The position numbers and the translations under genes were made by a program. The notes under the pieces are model-generated. The model saw only the letters and a program-made list of their open reading frames with translations, searched no databases and was not told the DNA's origin. Below, one piece after another: positions 52,701-61,850 of a stretch of 64,000 bases of DNA; within the stretch, counting starts at the first letter, position 1, and every line of letters starts with the position of its first letter. This stretch comes from Clostridium ragsdalei P11 (GTDB lineage: Bacteria; Bacillota; Clostridia; Clostridiales; Clostridiaceae): positions 62,001 through 126,000 of the forward strand of contig NZ_LROS01000055.1 in the NCBI RefSeq assembly GCF_001675165.1, given 5' to 3'.

Positions 52701-55700
52701 TTCACAGGAACAGTTACAAAATTTAATTAAACAAAGAAATGAATTACAAAAACAAATGAATAGTTCTCCTAATACAGGAGATCCAAGGGTAGATGCTCCA
52801 ATAAAAAATATGAATGATAATCAGTTGGATGATGTAAATAAAAAAATAAAAGAACAGGAGCAAGTATTAACTGATGCAGGAGTAGCTTTTAATAAAACCA
52901 CTGGAGAAGTAATGGCTTTAACTGTTGCAGAAAGTAGAATAGAAACAAATGATGTTGTAGATAAAATTAAAGATACTACTCAAGCTGAAATAGACCATAA
53001 AGCCGAAATTATAAAATTAGGTAACGAATATAATAATTTAGCTCAAATACAAAAACCTAATATAGATCAACAGCAACAAATGAGCGATTTAGCACAAACT
53101 TTAAGTACTGATGTTTCTGGATTAACAACAGTAAAGGATAAAGATGGTAATATAACTATAAAGAATAGTGGTTTATTAAATGCTGAAATAGGTATATTAG
53201 GCGATGAAGGAGTTTCTGTAAATAAATTAAAGCAAATTAAATTAGATGCTGCGAAATCCAATGAACAGGTACAAATTGGAGAAACAACTACTACATATGA
53301 ACAAGCTAAAGCAAGAGTTCAAATATTAAATGATGAAGCAAAATCATGGGCTGGTGCTGCAAATATGTCTGGACTACCAGATGCTACAAAAAATATGTTT
53401 AAAAATTGGAGCAAAAATAGCACACAGCAAGCTAATGATATACAGGGTACTATAAATAATATTGATAATACTTATAATAAAGCCATGAGTGATGCTACCT
53501 CTTCGACTCAAGCATTAACAGATGAAAATAATAATGGTTATACTCCTAGTGAAGATGGAGCTACTAAAGCAACTGAGGGGAATACAGAAGCTCAAAAGGC
53601 ACAAAAAGCAATAATAGATGAAGTAAAAGAAAAAACTAAAGAATATGAAACTGAACTTAAAAATCTTGATAATATTCAAAATAAATTAGAAGTTGACCTT
53701 AAACATATGGATAAAACATCAGAAGAGTATCGTCAAGGATTACAACAAGAAATAGATTTATTAAAACAAAAGAATGGTTTCCTTCAAAAAGGAGTAGATT
53801 TAAATAATTCTAGCATGGGGGCATTAGGAGGATATGCTAGTGGAGCAGGTTCTCAAATGGGAGAAGAAGTAGCACAATTAGCAGAACAATATCAAGGCGT
53901 ACCATATGTAAGGGGAGGAGCAGATCCTTCAGGTTTTGATTGTTCAGGATTAGTTCAATATGTATATTCACAACTTGGAATATCACTTCCTAGAACATCA
54001 GAAGAACAATTTACAGTAGGAACGCCAGTAGATAAAGATAATTTACAACCTGGAGATTTAGTATTTTTTGAAGGTAGTTCTCCAGGACATGTCGCAATTT
54101 ATACTGGAGGCGGAGATATTGTAGCAGCGACACATAGTGGAAGTGATGTAAAAGTAGAATCTTTAGATGATGTATCTAATGCAGATGGATATAGTGGTGC
54201 TAGAAGGATTGTTTCAGGGGGTGGTTCTAGTACAGAAACATCTGTACCAAGTTCAATGACATATAAAGAGATTGTAGATGCAGCAGCTTCAAAATATGGT
54301 GTAGATCCTAATCTTATAGCAGCAGTAATAGAACAAGAAAGTACATGGGATGCAAGTCAAGTAACAGGTAGTGCAGTAGGATTAATGCAACTTGAACCAG
54401 ATACAGCAGAATCTATGGGATTACCAAGAGATCAAAGGACAGATCCGTTAAAGAATGTAATGGCAGGAACTCAATATCTAGCTGGATTAATTGATAAATA
54501 TGGTGAAGAAAAAGGAGTTGCTTTATATAATACTGGTGAAAATGGTGGAGGTAATTACGGATATGCTAATTCGGTAGAAAATAAAAAATCTGCATATGCT
54601 AGTGGTAGTAAATCTATTCCAGATAGTAGTGCTGATGTAAGTAATGATACTGATGTATTATCTGAAATGGATGATTTAAATTCAAAAACAGCAGATTATC
54701 AAAAACAGATGATAGATAACCAAAGTACTATATTAGATTTATATACTGAAAAGTATAATTCTCAATTAGATGCTTTTAAAGCGCAAATAGATAATTATAC
54801 TAAATTACAAGATTATAATAAACAGCAGTATGATTTATTAAGAGAAACTGATTCTGCATCAGCAGATAAATATGCAAAAGCTGAATTAACAGATGAAAAT
54901 GATATATATGGTGCATTATCACAAAAAGAAACATTTATTAGGTCACAAATGACACAAACAGTATTTGATAAAGCTACTCTTGCTCAAATGAAAAATGATT
55001 TATTAGATACCCAAGAACAAGAAGTAGAAACAATAAATAAATTACATACAGATTTTACAGAATGGCAGGATAATGCTTTAACTGATTCTACTAAGCAATA
55101 TACAGATCAGTTAACTGAAATAAAAGCTCAATTAGATTTAATTGACACTGAAGACAAATCTAATTATCAAGATGAATTAGATTTAAATAAACAGGAATTA
55201 TTACAGCAAGAAGAAATTAAGGCAAGGACGGAAGAAAGATTACAAACAATAAAAGAATTGATTGATACCGAAAAGAATGATACCACAAGACAAATAGAAA
55301 TAGACGAATATAATAAGATAAATAATGAATTATTAGCCACAAATAAAGAAATAGTAACAATTAATAATAGTATTGATGATTTAAATCTTCAAAATAAATT
55401 AAAGCCATATGTAGATGATATAAAATCTGTTAATGATGAAATGGATGTATTAAATGATAAAACCGATTCTTCAAAGGCAAATGGAGAAACTATTGAGGAT
55501 TTTGATAAAAAATTAGGATATTATAATCAGATTAATGATGATTTGCAAAAACAAAATGATATCTATACACAACAGATTAAATTATGGCAAGATTTACGTA
55601 GTGAATTTGAACAAGGTTCTGAATTGTGGACAGAGTATAATGATAAAATAGATGATGCTCAAGAAAAGCAATCGGAATTACAAAAAAGTCAAATTGATAA

Positions 55701-58119
55701 TGCTAAGAAAATGGAAGAATTAGCTGAGAATCAAGTTCTTGATATAGCAGAGAATGCTATATATGGTGGTGAAACTCAACAACAATTTGAAGATAATGCT
55801 AAAGCTAGAGAAAATGCCATTGATGAACAACTTAAATTAATGGATAAGCAGGAACAGAATCTTGAAGAGCAGGAAACTAGAAATAAGAATTTGTTAGATC
55901 TTGAAGAAGCTAGAGTAAAATTGCAAGAAGACCAAGCAAATAAAAGTGTACAGCAATTAACTAAAGATAAAAATGGTAATTGGCAATTTACATATGTAGC
56001 AAATCAAGATACTGTTGACCAAGATGAAAAAGATATGCGTGATAAAGCACAATCTAATAATGATTGGGAAAGACAGACAAAGCAAAAACATGACCAAGAT
56101 TCATTAAATGACGAAAAAGACGAATTAGAACAAGAAGTATCAATGCGTCAAGAAGCTATGGATAGAATTAAAACTAATATTGAAAATGCTTTTAATGACC
56201 AAAAAAATTTATTTAAAAATGGTCAAACTGATATTAGTACAATTGTAGAAAATAGTTTGTCACAAATATCTAACTTATATAGTAGTACATTCCCTGAAAT
56301 CACAAATATTATAACAGAAAACGTTGAAGCACAAATAGCTGAAATGAATAAATTAAATCCTAATTTTGTTAATGCTCAAAATAATATTACAGGAATTACA
56401 AATCCTCAAACACCAGCAATTACACAGCACGTGGTGTATGGAAGTGGAATTGACATCGATAATGCAAAGCAAATGTTTGGTACTGATGGAATTACATATG
56501 TGAACATAGACAAAGATCATATGACAGATGAACAACGTAAAAAAATTAAATTAGGGGATAATGATTTACTTCTTGGTGGTGCAGGTGTTACTTATGGAAT
56601 TACAGAAAATCAGAATGGTGGTACTGGTACTAGATTATGGGGACAAGATAGATATGCTACAAATGAAAAGATGGCAAATTGGTCAGAAGAAAATCAAGAA
56701 ACTAAGCATTTTGTATTTGCAGAGGGGGAAGATCTAATAAGTGCAAAGGCAATTTATGGTGATGCCTATACATATATACCTACAGATAGATGGACAGAAA
56801 AAGAATGGTCTGAATTACATACAAAAGCAGGAGATAAAGTGATAGGTTCACAAGACCGTACACCTGGATTAGTATTAAATGGTGCTACTCGTATATATGG
56901 ACAAGATAGAAGTGATACAGCAAATAAAATTGAAAATAATGCTTTAGATAAAGGTGTTATTGCTAAAAGAAATGTGTATGCTGGTGGAAAAGATTATGAA
57001 AGTGCTAAACAAGTACTTGATAGTACATATTATAATCTTATAGATATATCTTCTAAGGATTTTGATGCTTCTAAAGTGAATTTAACTGGTGATGATTGGG
57101 TTCTAGGAGGGGAAGCAGTAACTAGTTCACTTAACAATCAAATATCTCAGTCAAGAGCAAGAAGAATTTATGGACAGACCGCAGATGATACTAAAAAGGC
57201 ATTAGAAAAAGCTAGAGATGATGATTTGGCAAATGTTCAAAAATATAATCAAAATGTCACTAAAAATATAAAACAAAGCACTCAGAAACAAACAGTGTTA
57301 ATACAGGATGCTCAAACTAAGGAAAGTTATTCAATTGAAGTTGGGGCAAATACTAATTTAGATACAGTTATTGCAAGCATGGGTAATATTTATGATGTAA
57401 CTAACGATGGCATGGGTAGAGTGGTTGTAACTGTAAATGACCATGTACAAGAGGCAATAGAATCATTTAATAAATTATTGGAGGCAGAGGCAGCAGCAGG
57501 AATTCAAGTTAGTTCATATACTCCAACAAAAATTGGTGATGTTGATACAAGACCAGTTGAGTATGCCACAGGTGCAGATGCTAAGATTTTGGAAGTCCAA
57601 TATGGTGAAACTATTAGAATTTTACCTGGTACTGGATTTAGCCGAAGACCTGGCTCAACGAGATATGATACTAATAGATTATATCAAGAAGATTTAGCAA
57701 GAAAAGGATATCTACCTATTCATGATGCAGGTGATTTATATAAATATGCAGATGGAGGAAAGATTGATTATACTGGACTTGCAATAGTAGATGGAACTCC
57801 AAGTAAACCAGAAATGGTATTAAATCCAGATGATACATCTAAATATTTAGAAGCTTCAAAATTAATAAGAGATGTTGATTTAGATAAATCACTTAATGCA
57901 TATCAATATATTCCAGATTTAATGCCGAATTTAATGAAATCTATACCTATGGATAATTTAATAAAGAATAATTTTAGAAATCAACCTACAAAAGTAAGTA
58001 ATACTTTTCATTTTGATAAGGTAGAATTACCAAATGTGGTTGATGGTGAAAGTTTCATAAAAGAAATGGGTAATTTTGGAGTAAAGCAATATACAAGTAG
58101 TTATGTAAATGGATATTAA
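49783..58119 (+). CDS. Phage tail tape-measure protein with NlpC/P60, SLT and CWB2-like repeats
   Basis: The 2778-residue protein is a tape measure. Residues 1 to about 480 are coiled coil; about 490 to 700 hold the TMP core (NIGAALSGQDAKDVADQL, FKEIATAMQGSSNMAQS); hydrophobic helices follow (about 840 to 940). An NlpC/P60 peptidase domain spans about 1363 to 1480, with Cys1387 (FDCSGLVQYV) and His in GHVAIYTGG and ATHSG. A transglycosylase domain follows (about 1494 to 1610), with Glu1519 in EQESTWD and GLMQLEPDTA. After long coiled coils, three repeats with RLWGQDRYAT, RIYGQDRSDT and RIYGQTADDT (about 2215 to 2475) resemble CWB2 cell-wall-binding repeats. The tail ends with a typical YADGG...VDGTPSKPEMVLNP region. 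The lytic domains would help DNA cross the cell wall. Confidence 0.9.
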   Translation: MADGIKIGWKLENIQQMINQIEEIKAKVTADKVNISVNKDAVLNQLDSMLTGIKSIQKEASKPINLQINTIQSKQDLAGIKGSFEDIINTYKQLGQINVTPTFDSNGMLKDFAIQLQQVNGLIEKVKYSAKDFVDGKDSMTPLTFKVDNIKEINNLDKTIDKLENFKNKYNDAIKDLQNNGNIKDNSISEFQKQLDSLNITNFKEKVNEIKNTYSSLLNEQKQYTNELKQQEQLSNFVTAQKNKLNNTRSGYNGKLDIGSTQYLELEVTYGKLIEELNTYKKAGKALTTEEANDIKGRINNFGREKNSIIEVTNTIKQQENALDGLKNKFGNIIPTIKINQIKEALQSLYKSNDLKGDSNVISQEIEKLKQLANGVQRVKGFGSNVGTFSGTGINMGSSIQDIEQFIQKTVSAKASIDNIKESMDSLGNKVKTVNYSVNEGNGAISKHKMTIDSDTSSLYNLTTGLQNASSKNSSFSSSIGNAVKNLALYATGAGLAYEAINKIKDAIDNVNSVNKSQANLQMVTGMNQDQVKGLTKQYTDLANQLHVTQSQVLSSAENFLRAGHSVQESMGLIKATNIGAALSGQDAKDVADQLIAISNGFRMDTSNAKELNDVVSKLTVADNESATSFKEIATAMQGSSNMAQSVKVDFNHLLSYISTVSSVSRRNASSIGQSFAAQFARYQNVKGGQKFDADNQDLSNVERDLHKYADINLRSDSKTFKSYETVIDELTKKWGKLDEVSRAAISKAMAGTTHAEDFQVLMNNMDKVNGMMKDLGTASGYAEKQYEKVFAKSTQARINDFKNSVSNLYQSMISSESINKGLNALTGFIKTLDTLATTSKGSGVALAGLAASMVLIITKGKAITGLFTQIGIVLSNFMIVASKAGIVTGLADTFNILATSIKGVTLALLTNPLTYVAVGIGIATAAIIKHVEHQKELKEQTDSLRDSYVTLTQAMKDNDSASISSSSKNLQSSQEQLQNLIKQRNELQKQMNSSPNTGDPRVDAPIKNMNDNQLDDVNKKIKEQEQVLTDAGVAFNKTTGEVMALTVAESRIETNDVVDKIKDTTQAEIDHKAEIIKLGNEYNNLAQIQKPNIDQQQQMSDLAQTLSTDVSGLTTVKDKDGNITIKNSGLLNAEIGILGDEGVSVNKLKQIKLDAAKSNEQVQIGETTTTYEQAKARVQILNDEAKSWAGAANMSGLPDATKNMFKNWSKNSTQQANDIQGTINNIDNTYNKAMSDATSSTQALTDENNNGYTPSEDGATKATEGNTEAQKAQKAIIDEVKEKTKEYETELKNLDNIQNKLEVDLKHMDKTSEEYRQGLQQEIDLLKQKNGFLQKGVDLNNSSMGALGGYASGAGSQMGEEVAQLAEQYQGVPYVRGGADPSGFDCSGLVQYVYSQLGISLPRTSEEQFTVGTPVDKDNLQPGDLVFFEGSSPGHVAIYTGGGDIVAATHSGSDVKVESLDDVSNADGYSGARRIVSGGGSSTETSVPSSMTYKEIVDAAASKYGVDPNLIAAVIEQESTWDASQVTGSAVGLMQLEPDTAESMGLPRDQRTDPLKNVMAGTQYLAGLIDKYGEEKGVALYNTGENGGGNYGYANSVENKKSAYASGSKSIPDSSADVSNDTDVLSEMDDLNSKTADYQKQMIDNQSTILDLYTEKYNSQLDAFKAQIDNYTKLQDYNKQQYDLLRETDSASADKYAKAELTDENDIYGALSQKETFIRSQMTQTVFDKATLAQMKNDLLDTQEQEVETINKLHTDFTEWQDNALTDSTKQYTDQLTEIKAQLDLIDTEDKSNYQDELDLNKQELLQQEEIKARTEERLQTIKELIDTEKNDTTRQIEIDEYNKINNELLATNKEIVTINNSIDDLNLQNKLKPYVDDIKSVNDEMDVLNDKTDSSKANGETIEDFDKKLGYYNQINDDLQKQNDIYTQQIKLWQDLRSEFEQGSELWTEYNDKIDDAQEKQSELQKSQIDNAKKMEELAENQVLDIAENAIYGGETQQQFEDNAKARENAIDEQLKLMDKQEQNLEEQETRNKNLLDLEEARVKLQEDQANKSVQQLTKDKNGNWQFTYVANQDTVDQDEKDMRDKAQSNNDWERQTKQKHDQDSLNDEKDELEQEVSMRQEAMDRIKTNIENAFNDQKNLFKNGQTDISTIVENSLSQISNLYSSTFPEITNIITENVEAQIAEMNKLNPNFVNAQNNITGITNPQTPAITQHVVYGSGIDIDNAKQMFGTDGITYVNIDKDHMTDEQRKKIKLGDNDLLLGGAGVTYGITENQNGGTGTRLWGQDRYATNEKMANWSEENQETKHFVFAEGEDLISAKAIYGDAYTYIPTDRWTEKEWSELHTKAGDKVIGSQDRTPGLVLNGATRIYGQDRSDTANKIENNALDKGVIAKRNVYAGGKDYESAKQVLDSTYYNLIDISSKDFDASKVNLTGDDWVLGGEAVTSSLNNQISQSRARRIYGQTADDTKKALEKARDDDLANVQKYNQNVTKNIKQSTQKQTVLIQDAQTKESYSIEVGANTNLDTVIASMGNIYDVTNDGMGRVVVTVNDHVQEAIESFNKLLEAEAAAGIQVSSYTPTKIGDVDTRPVEYATGADAKILEVQYGETIRILPGTGFSRRPGSTRYDTNRLYQEDLARKGYLPIHDAGDLYKYADGGKIDYTGLAIVDGTPSKPEMVLNPDDTSKYLEASKLIRDVDLDKSLNAYQYIPDLMPNLMKSIPMDNLIKNNFRNQPTKVSNTFHFDKVELPNVVDGESFIKEMGNFGVKQYTSSYVNGY

Positions 58120-58193
58120 TAGTTAATTGGAGAGTTGAAATATACTCTCCTTTTTATTTAAAAAAATTTAATGAAAGGTAGATGAGATAAATA

Positions 58194-58499
58194 ATGTTAA
58201 AAGATAATGGTAGAGTAAAAATGGCAATGAGTCATTTTAAGGAAGAATTATTGAAAGCAGTAGAAAAGATGATTGAAGAAAAAAGGAAGAGAATAGATTA
58301 TTGTAGGACGGTTTATGGAATAGTAAGGCAATGCAATATAGATGGTACATATGACGTAGAAATAAATAGTTGTACACAAAAAATATATAGTATGGATAAT
58401 GCAAAATATTCGGTAGGAAACGTAGTGGTGTGTTTAGTTCTTGATAATAGAAACTATTCAAACAAGATAATTTTATGTAAAAAACCTACAGTAATATAA
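58194..58499 (+). CDS. Small OB-fold-like phage protein
   Basis: The 101-residue protein has an N-terminal helix (EELLKAVEKMIEEKRKR) and a five-strand pattern (TVYGIVRQCNIDGTYDVEIN ... YSVGNVVVCLVLDN ... KIILC) as in baseplate or spike OB-fold domains. It lies 74 bases behind the tape measure gene, where tail tip proteins are expected. Tentative. Confidence 0.5.
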   Translation: MLKDNGRVKMAMSHFKEELLKAVEKMIEEKRKRIDYCRTVYGIVRQCNIDGTYDVEINSCTQKIYSMDNAKYSVGNVVVCLVLDNRNYSNKIILCKKPTVI

Positions 58500-58563
58500 T
58501 ATGAAATAATACTACAAAAGTGTATAATTAAGTTAATTAATGAAAGCGTGAGGCGGTGGTATT

Positions 58564-59085
58564 ATGGAAATTTGGGTAGGTTTAATTTTACTTTGCTGTA
58601 TTGGTTTTATTATGTCTTGCTTTAGTCAAAGTCAACGAATATCAGATGAACATATAGTATTAGAAGAACAAATTATTCATTTAGCTGGACAACCATATTT
58701 TAAATCTAATCAGAAAATTCTTTTTCAAATAAAAAGTGAAAGCCCTAATCATAATAGATTATATATTCAAAATAAACTAATTAATACAAAAGATATAATA
58801 AGATGTGAGTTATTGACAAAAGAACAGATTTCAAAAGATGTAACATTTTCCAGATTGTTAACTTTAGGTATTTTTGCAATTGCGTTTAAGAAGAAACGAA
58901 CTGTTACAGAAACATTTATGGCATTTTCATATAAAGTGGAAGGTGTTCAGGTAGATTGCTTATTTAAAGGAATTCTTACACAGCAACTTTCTAAATTAAC
59001 ATTTCAAATCAAAAAATTGATGTTAAATGCTAATAGTGGAATCAAAAAAGTAATTGAAATTAATTTATTGATGTGGAGTATTTGA
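58564..59085 (+). CDS. Hypothetical protein with N-terminal membrane anchor
   Basis: The 173-residue protein begins with a hydrophobic segment (VGLILLCCIGFIMSC) and then a soluble beta-rich domain. A second hydrophobic stretch (LLTLGIFAIAF) is in the middle. Site GAGGCGG before ATG. No family recognised. Confidence 0.5.
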   Translation: MEIWVGLILLCCIGFIMSCFSQSQRISDEHIVLEEQIIHLAGQPYFKSNQKILFQIKSESPNHNRLYIQNKLINTKDIIRCELLTKEQISKDVTFSRLLTLGIFAIAFKKKRTVTETFMAFSYKVEGVQVDCLFKGILTQQLSKLTFQIKKLMLNANSGIKKVIEINLLMWSI

Positions 59086-59181
59086 TAAAATATATGTTTT
59101 AAGTTGTTATTTGCATATAAATGTGTTGACTATAATACTAAAAAGATAGTTAAATTAAGCTAAAATTGAAGGAAATTATCT

Positions 59182-59210
59182 CCTCCTGTAGAAATATTAT
59201 ACGAGGGAGG
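59182..59210 (+). promoter_or_regulatory. Ribosome-site sequestering pair before the DUF4062 gene
   Basis: CCTCC (59182 to 59186, within TCTCCTCC) can pair with GGAGG (59206 to 59210), the ribosome site of the next gene, across a 19-base loop. This would hide the site in the mRNA. Confidence 0.4.
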
Positions 59211-59220
59211 TAAAAGAAAT

Positions 59221-60168
59221 ATGACAAAAAAGAAATTGCAAATATTTATTTCATCAACTTATATAGATTTACAAGAAGAAAGACAAGCAGCAGTAGAAGC
59301 TATTTTAGGATCGAAACATATACCTGCTGGTATGGAATTATTTAGAGCAGGAAATGTATCACAATTAGAAACAATTAAAAAATGGATTAATGAATCAGAT
59401 ATATATATGTTAATTTTAGGTGGCAGATATGGGAGTATAGAATCTAGTTCAGGTAAAAGTTATACTGAAATTGAATATAGATATGCGATTGATAAAAAGA
59501 TTCCTGTATTTGCAGTTGTATTAACTGAATCATTTTTACATAAAAAAGCCGCTAATGGGTTAGATGTATTTGAAAAAGATAACAAAGATAAATATAATAA
59601 TTTTAAAGAATTTGTAATGACTAAAATAGTAAAACAAGTAGATGATTGTAAAGATATAAAATTGGCTATAAAAGATTCAATTACTGAATTAGAAGAACAA
59701 TATAATTTATATGGTTGGGTAAAAGGTTCTGAAATTGATGATAATACAGAAATAATAAAAGAAAATAGTAAATTATTAAAAGAGAACAATAAATTAAAAG
59801 GACAGCTTCAAAAACTTAAAGAGAAAGATAAAATAGGAAATTTTGAATATGAAAAGCTGAAAAAGGTATTGAGTAAAAAGACGTTAACAATATCAAAAAA
59901 TTTTTTTGAGGATAGTAAAAAAGATAAAACTATGACTTATTTACATTTCTTTAAAATATTTAAAAATATTTTTGTTACAGGATTTACCAATTGTCCTGGT
60001 ATCGATAAGTTGCAAAGTTATATTTTTAATGATATAAGTCCATTTCTTATTGAATTTGGTTTATTAGAAATAAATAGAGTTCCAGGAACTAAATATGAAA
60101 AAATACATATGTCAAAAAATGGATTGAATTTTATAGCTAGATTAGAGCTTGAAGATGTTAATAATTAA
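59221..60168 (+). CDS. DUF4062 domain protein (TIR-like, defence-associated)
   Basis: The 315-residue protein has the DUF4062 hallmark LQIFISSTYIDLQEERQAA at the start, then IPAGMELFRAGN, ESDIYMLILGGRYGSI, SYTEIEYRYAIDKKIPVFAV. The family is distantly related to TIR-type domains and commonly serves as N-terminal module of defence proteins. A coiled coil (KENSKLLKENNKLKGQLQKL) follows at about 180 to 205 and an unknown C-terminal domain with a possible winged helix (residues about 215 to 310). Excellent GGGAGG site. Function in phage exclusion is inference. Confidence 0.75.
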   Translation: MTKKKLQIFISSTYIDLQEERQAAVEAILGSKHIPAGMELFRAGNVSQLETIKKWINESDIYMLILGGRYGSIESSSGKSYTEIEYRYAIDKKIPVFAVVLTESFLHKKAANGLDVFEKDNKDKYNNFKEFVMTKIVKQVDDCKDIKLAIKDSITELEEQYNLYGWVKGSEIDDNTEIIKENSKLLKENNKLKGQLQKLKEKDKIGNFEYEKLKKVLSKKTLTISKNFFEDSKKDKTMTYLHFFKIFKNIFVTGFTNCPGIDKLQSYIFNDISPFLIEFGLLEINRVPGTKYEKIHMSKNGLNFIARLELEDVNN

Positions 60169-60284
60169 AGTTGTTATGTGAAATATATATAAGATGAAGA
60201 TAAAAATTGATGAGGTTCAAATTTAATTAAATCTGTAATCTTTGTACACATAAAATTAATTTAATGATTTAAGAGTATATATAA

Positions 60285-60478
60285 AAAAACCACATGTACT
60301 CACACCGCAGAGTGATTTTTTCATGGATACGATAACATTGGGGTGAAAAGTGGCTGTAACCGTTGATATTAGTAAGTTTACCCGATACACACTTTTTAGT
60401 GGTTATCGGTGTTTATCGAGAAAAGATAGTTATATCAATGGTTGTAGCTATTTATAGAAACTTAAAAGTAGTTTCTTA
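60285..60478 (+). ncRNA. Structured leader or small RNA
   Basis: A small hairpin with T-run (TCAC/GTGA, 60299 to 60320) is followed by a long-range stem GCTGTAACCGTTGATAT (60353 to 60369) with ATATCAATGGTTGTAGC (60432 to 60448). Inside it are nested CCGATA/TATCGG (60382 to 60409) and CACT/AGTG arms; beyond it lies GAAACT/AGTTTC (60457 to 60475). It ends right before the gene at 60497, so it could control that gene or terminate an RNA. No coding frame. Confidence 0.6.
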
Positions 60479-60496
60479 ATGAAAGGAAATGATGAT

Positions 60497-60745
60497 ATGA
60501 GTTCACTAAGTATAAAAATAGATAATTTATATTATTCAACAATCGAAAGAGAAATTTCTGATTTCTATGATATGGGAATGATTGACAGCTCGAATCTTCC
60601 TATAGAATGTTTAGAAGATACTTGTGATACATATATTTTGATTGGAAGTAAAAAGGAAGGAGAATTTAATATCAGAATTGCTAAACAAGCCGATGGTAAA
60701 TATTGGCTATTTGCATCTCCAGTAGAAAAAATAAAGCAAAAATAA
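60497..60745 (+). CDS. Small hypothetical protein
   Basis: From the ATG at 60497 (site GAAAGGAAATG), the product is 82 residues. It is acidic in the N-terminal part (MIDSSNLPIECLEDTCD) and beta-rich at the end (YWLFASPVEKI). An ATG six codons earlier has no site. It stands directly behind the structured region. Confidence 0.5.
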   Translation: MSSLSIKIDNLYYSTIEREISDFYDMGMIDSSNLPIECLEDTCDTYILIGSKKEGEFNIRIAKQADGKYWLFASPVEKIKQK

Positions 60746-60945
60746 CTTATTTTGTGTAAGTGAAAGTTTTTCTGCAAATAGTTCTCTATTAATTTTGTTT
60801 TCAAAATATATTTTTTTAAATACTACCTTTCTTTATATAATAACTGTTTATTTAAAGTATACTCTAAATAAATAAGCAAAATATATTTAAAAGTGTTTGT
60901 ATAGGATTGCTTCTACAATTTATAAACATTTGTTTATCATAGTCC

Positions 60946-60974
60946 TTGACTTCAAACAAACAAGTTGATATAAT
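60946..60974 (+). promoter_or_regulatory. Promoter of the resolvase gene
   Basis: TTGACT (60946 to 60951), 17 bases, TATAAT (60969 to 60974). A palindrome TTATAAACATTTGTTTATCA just upstream (about 60919 to 60938) and AAACAAACAAG in the spacer could be resolvase binding (res) sites or operators. Confidence 0.7.
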
Positions 60975-61007
60975 ATAGATAAGAAGTTAAGGGAAGGAAG
61001 TAATAAT

Positions 61008-61574
61008 ATGAATATAGCTTATGTAAGAGTAAGTACAGTTGAACAGAATGAGGAAAGGCAGATTGAAGCATTAAAGCCACATAATATTGATAAGTGGTTT
61101 ACTGAAAAAGTTAGTGCTAAAAATATAGATAGACCACAATTGAAAGCAATGATAGAATTTGCACGTGAAGGTGATACAATATATATCCATAGTTTAGATA
61201 GATTGGCAAGAAGTACGAAAGATTTATTGAATATAGTAGAAGAATTACAAGCAAAGGGAATACATCTGGTAAGCAATAAAGAGAATATAGATACGTCTAC
61301 AGCAACAGGAAAATTAATGTTAACTATGATTGGAGCAATAGCAGAGTTTGAACGTGCGAACCTATTAGAAAGACAAAAGGAAGGCATTGCAATAGCAAAA
61401 AAAGAAGGTAAATTTAAGGGCAGAAAAGAAATCCAATATCCAAGCAACTGGAAAGAAGTTTATACAAAATGGAAGAATAGAGAATTAAAAGGCAATCAAG
61501 CTATGGAACAGTTAGGACTTAAAAGAAATACATTTTATAAATTAGTCAAAGAGTATGAGAAGGTAAGGGAATAA
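61008..61574 (+). CDS. Serine resolvase/invertase
   Basis: The 188-residue protein is a small serine recombinase: nucleophile Ser9 (YVRVSTVEQN), R65 and R68 (HSLDRLARSTKDL), LMLTMIGAIAEFERANLLER and the C-terminal helix-turn-helix (GNQAMEQLGLKRNTFYKLVK). Such enzymes resolve plasmid multimers or invert DNA segments. Full length and all core residues present, so probably active. It has its own promoter and terminator. On an element with a tyrosine integrase and ParMR, multimer resolution is the likely job. Confidence 0.92.
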   Translation: MNIAYVRVSTVEQNEERQIEALKPHNIDKWFTEKVSAKNIDRPQLKAMIEFAREGDTIYIHSLDRLARSTKDLLNIVEELQAKGIHLVSNKENIDTSTATGKLMLTMIGAIAEFERANLLERQKEGIAIAKKEGKFKGRKEIQYPSNWKEVYTKWKNRELKGNQAMEQLGLKRNTFYKLVKEYEKVRE

Positions 61575-61589
61575 TACCTTCTTTTTTTT
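61558..61589 (+). terminator. Terminator of the resolvase gene
   Basis: AGAAGGT (61558 to 61564) and ACCTTCT (61576 to 61582) followed by seven T. It overlaps the end of the gene. The gap 61590 to 61850 is AT-rich, and I see no gene or clear repeat in it. Confidence 0.85.
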
Positions 61590-61850
61590 ATAACTATATA
61601 GTGGTAGGGGGGTATTTTACAATTTTTTAGCAGTTAAATTTGTGTAAAACCGCTCTAGTACATTAACTCACACATCAGAGTAAAAAATGGTAATGTCTTT
61701 ATGTTCTGAAATTTGATGCTTTTATTTGTGCATTTATAAATTAATACTATATAATATGGAATTTTAGGAGGAATTAGTTATAAATTGTAGAATACTGATA
61801 ATATGAATAAAGTGTGAATAGACATAAGTATATGAGGAGGATCATATTCT

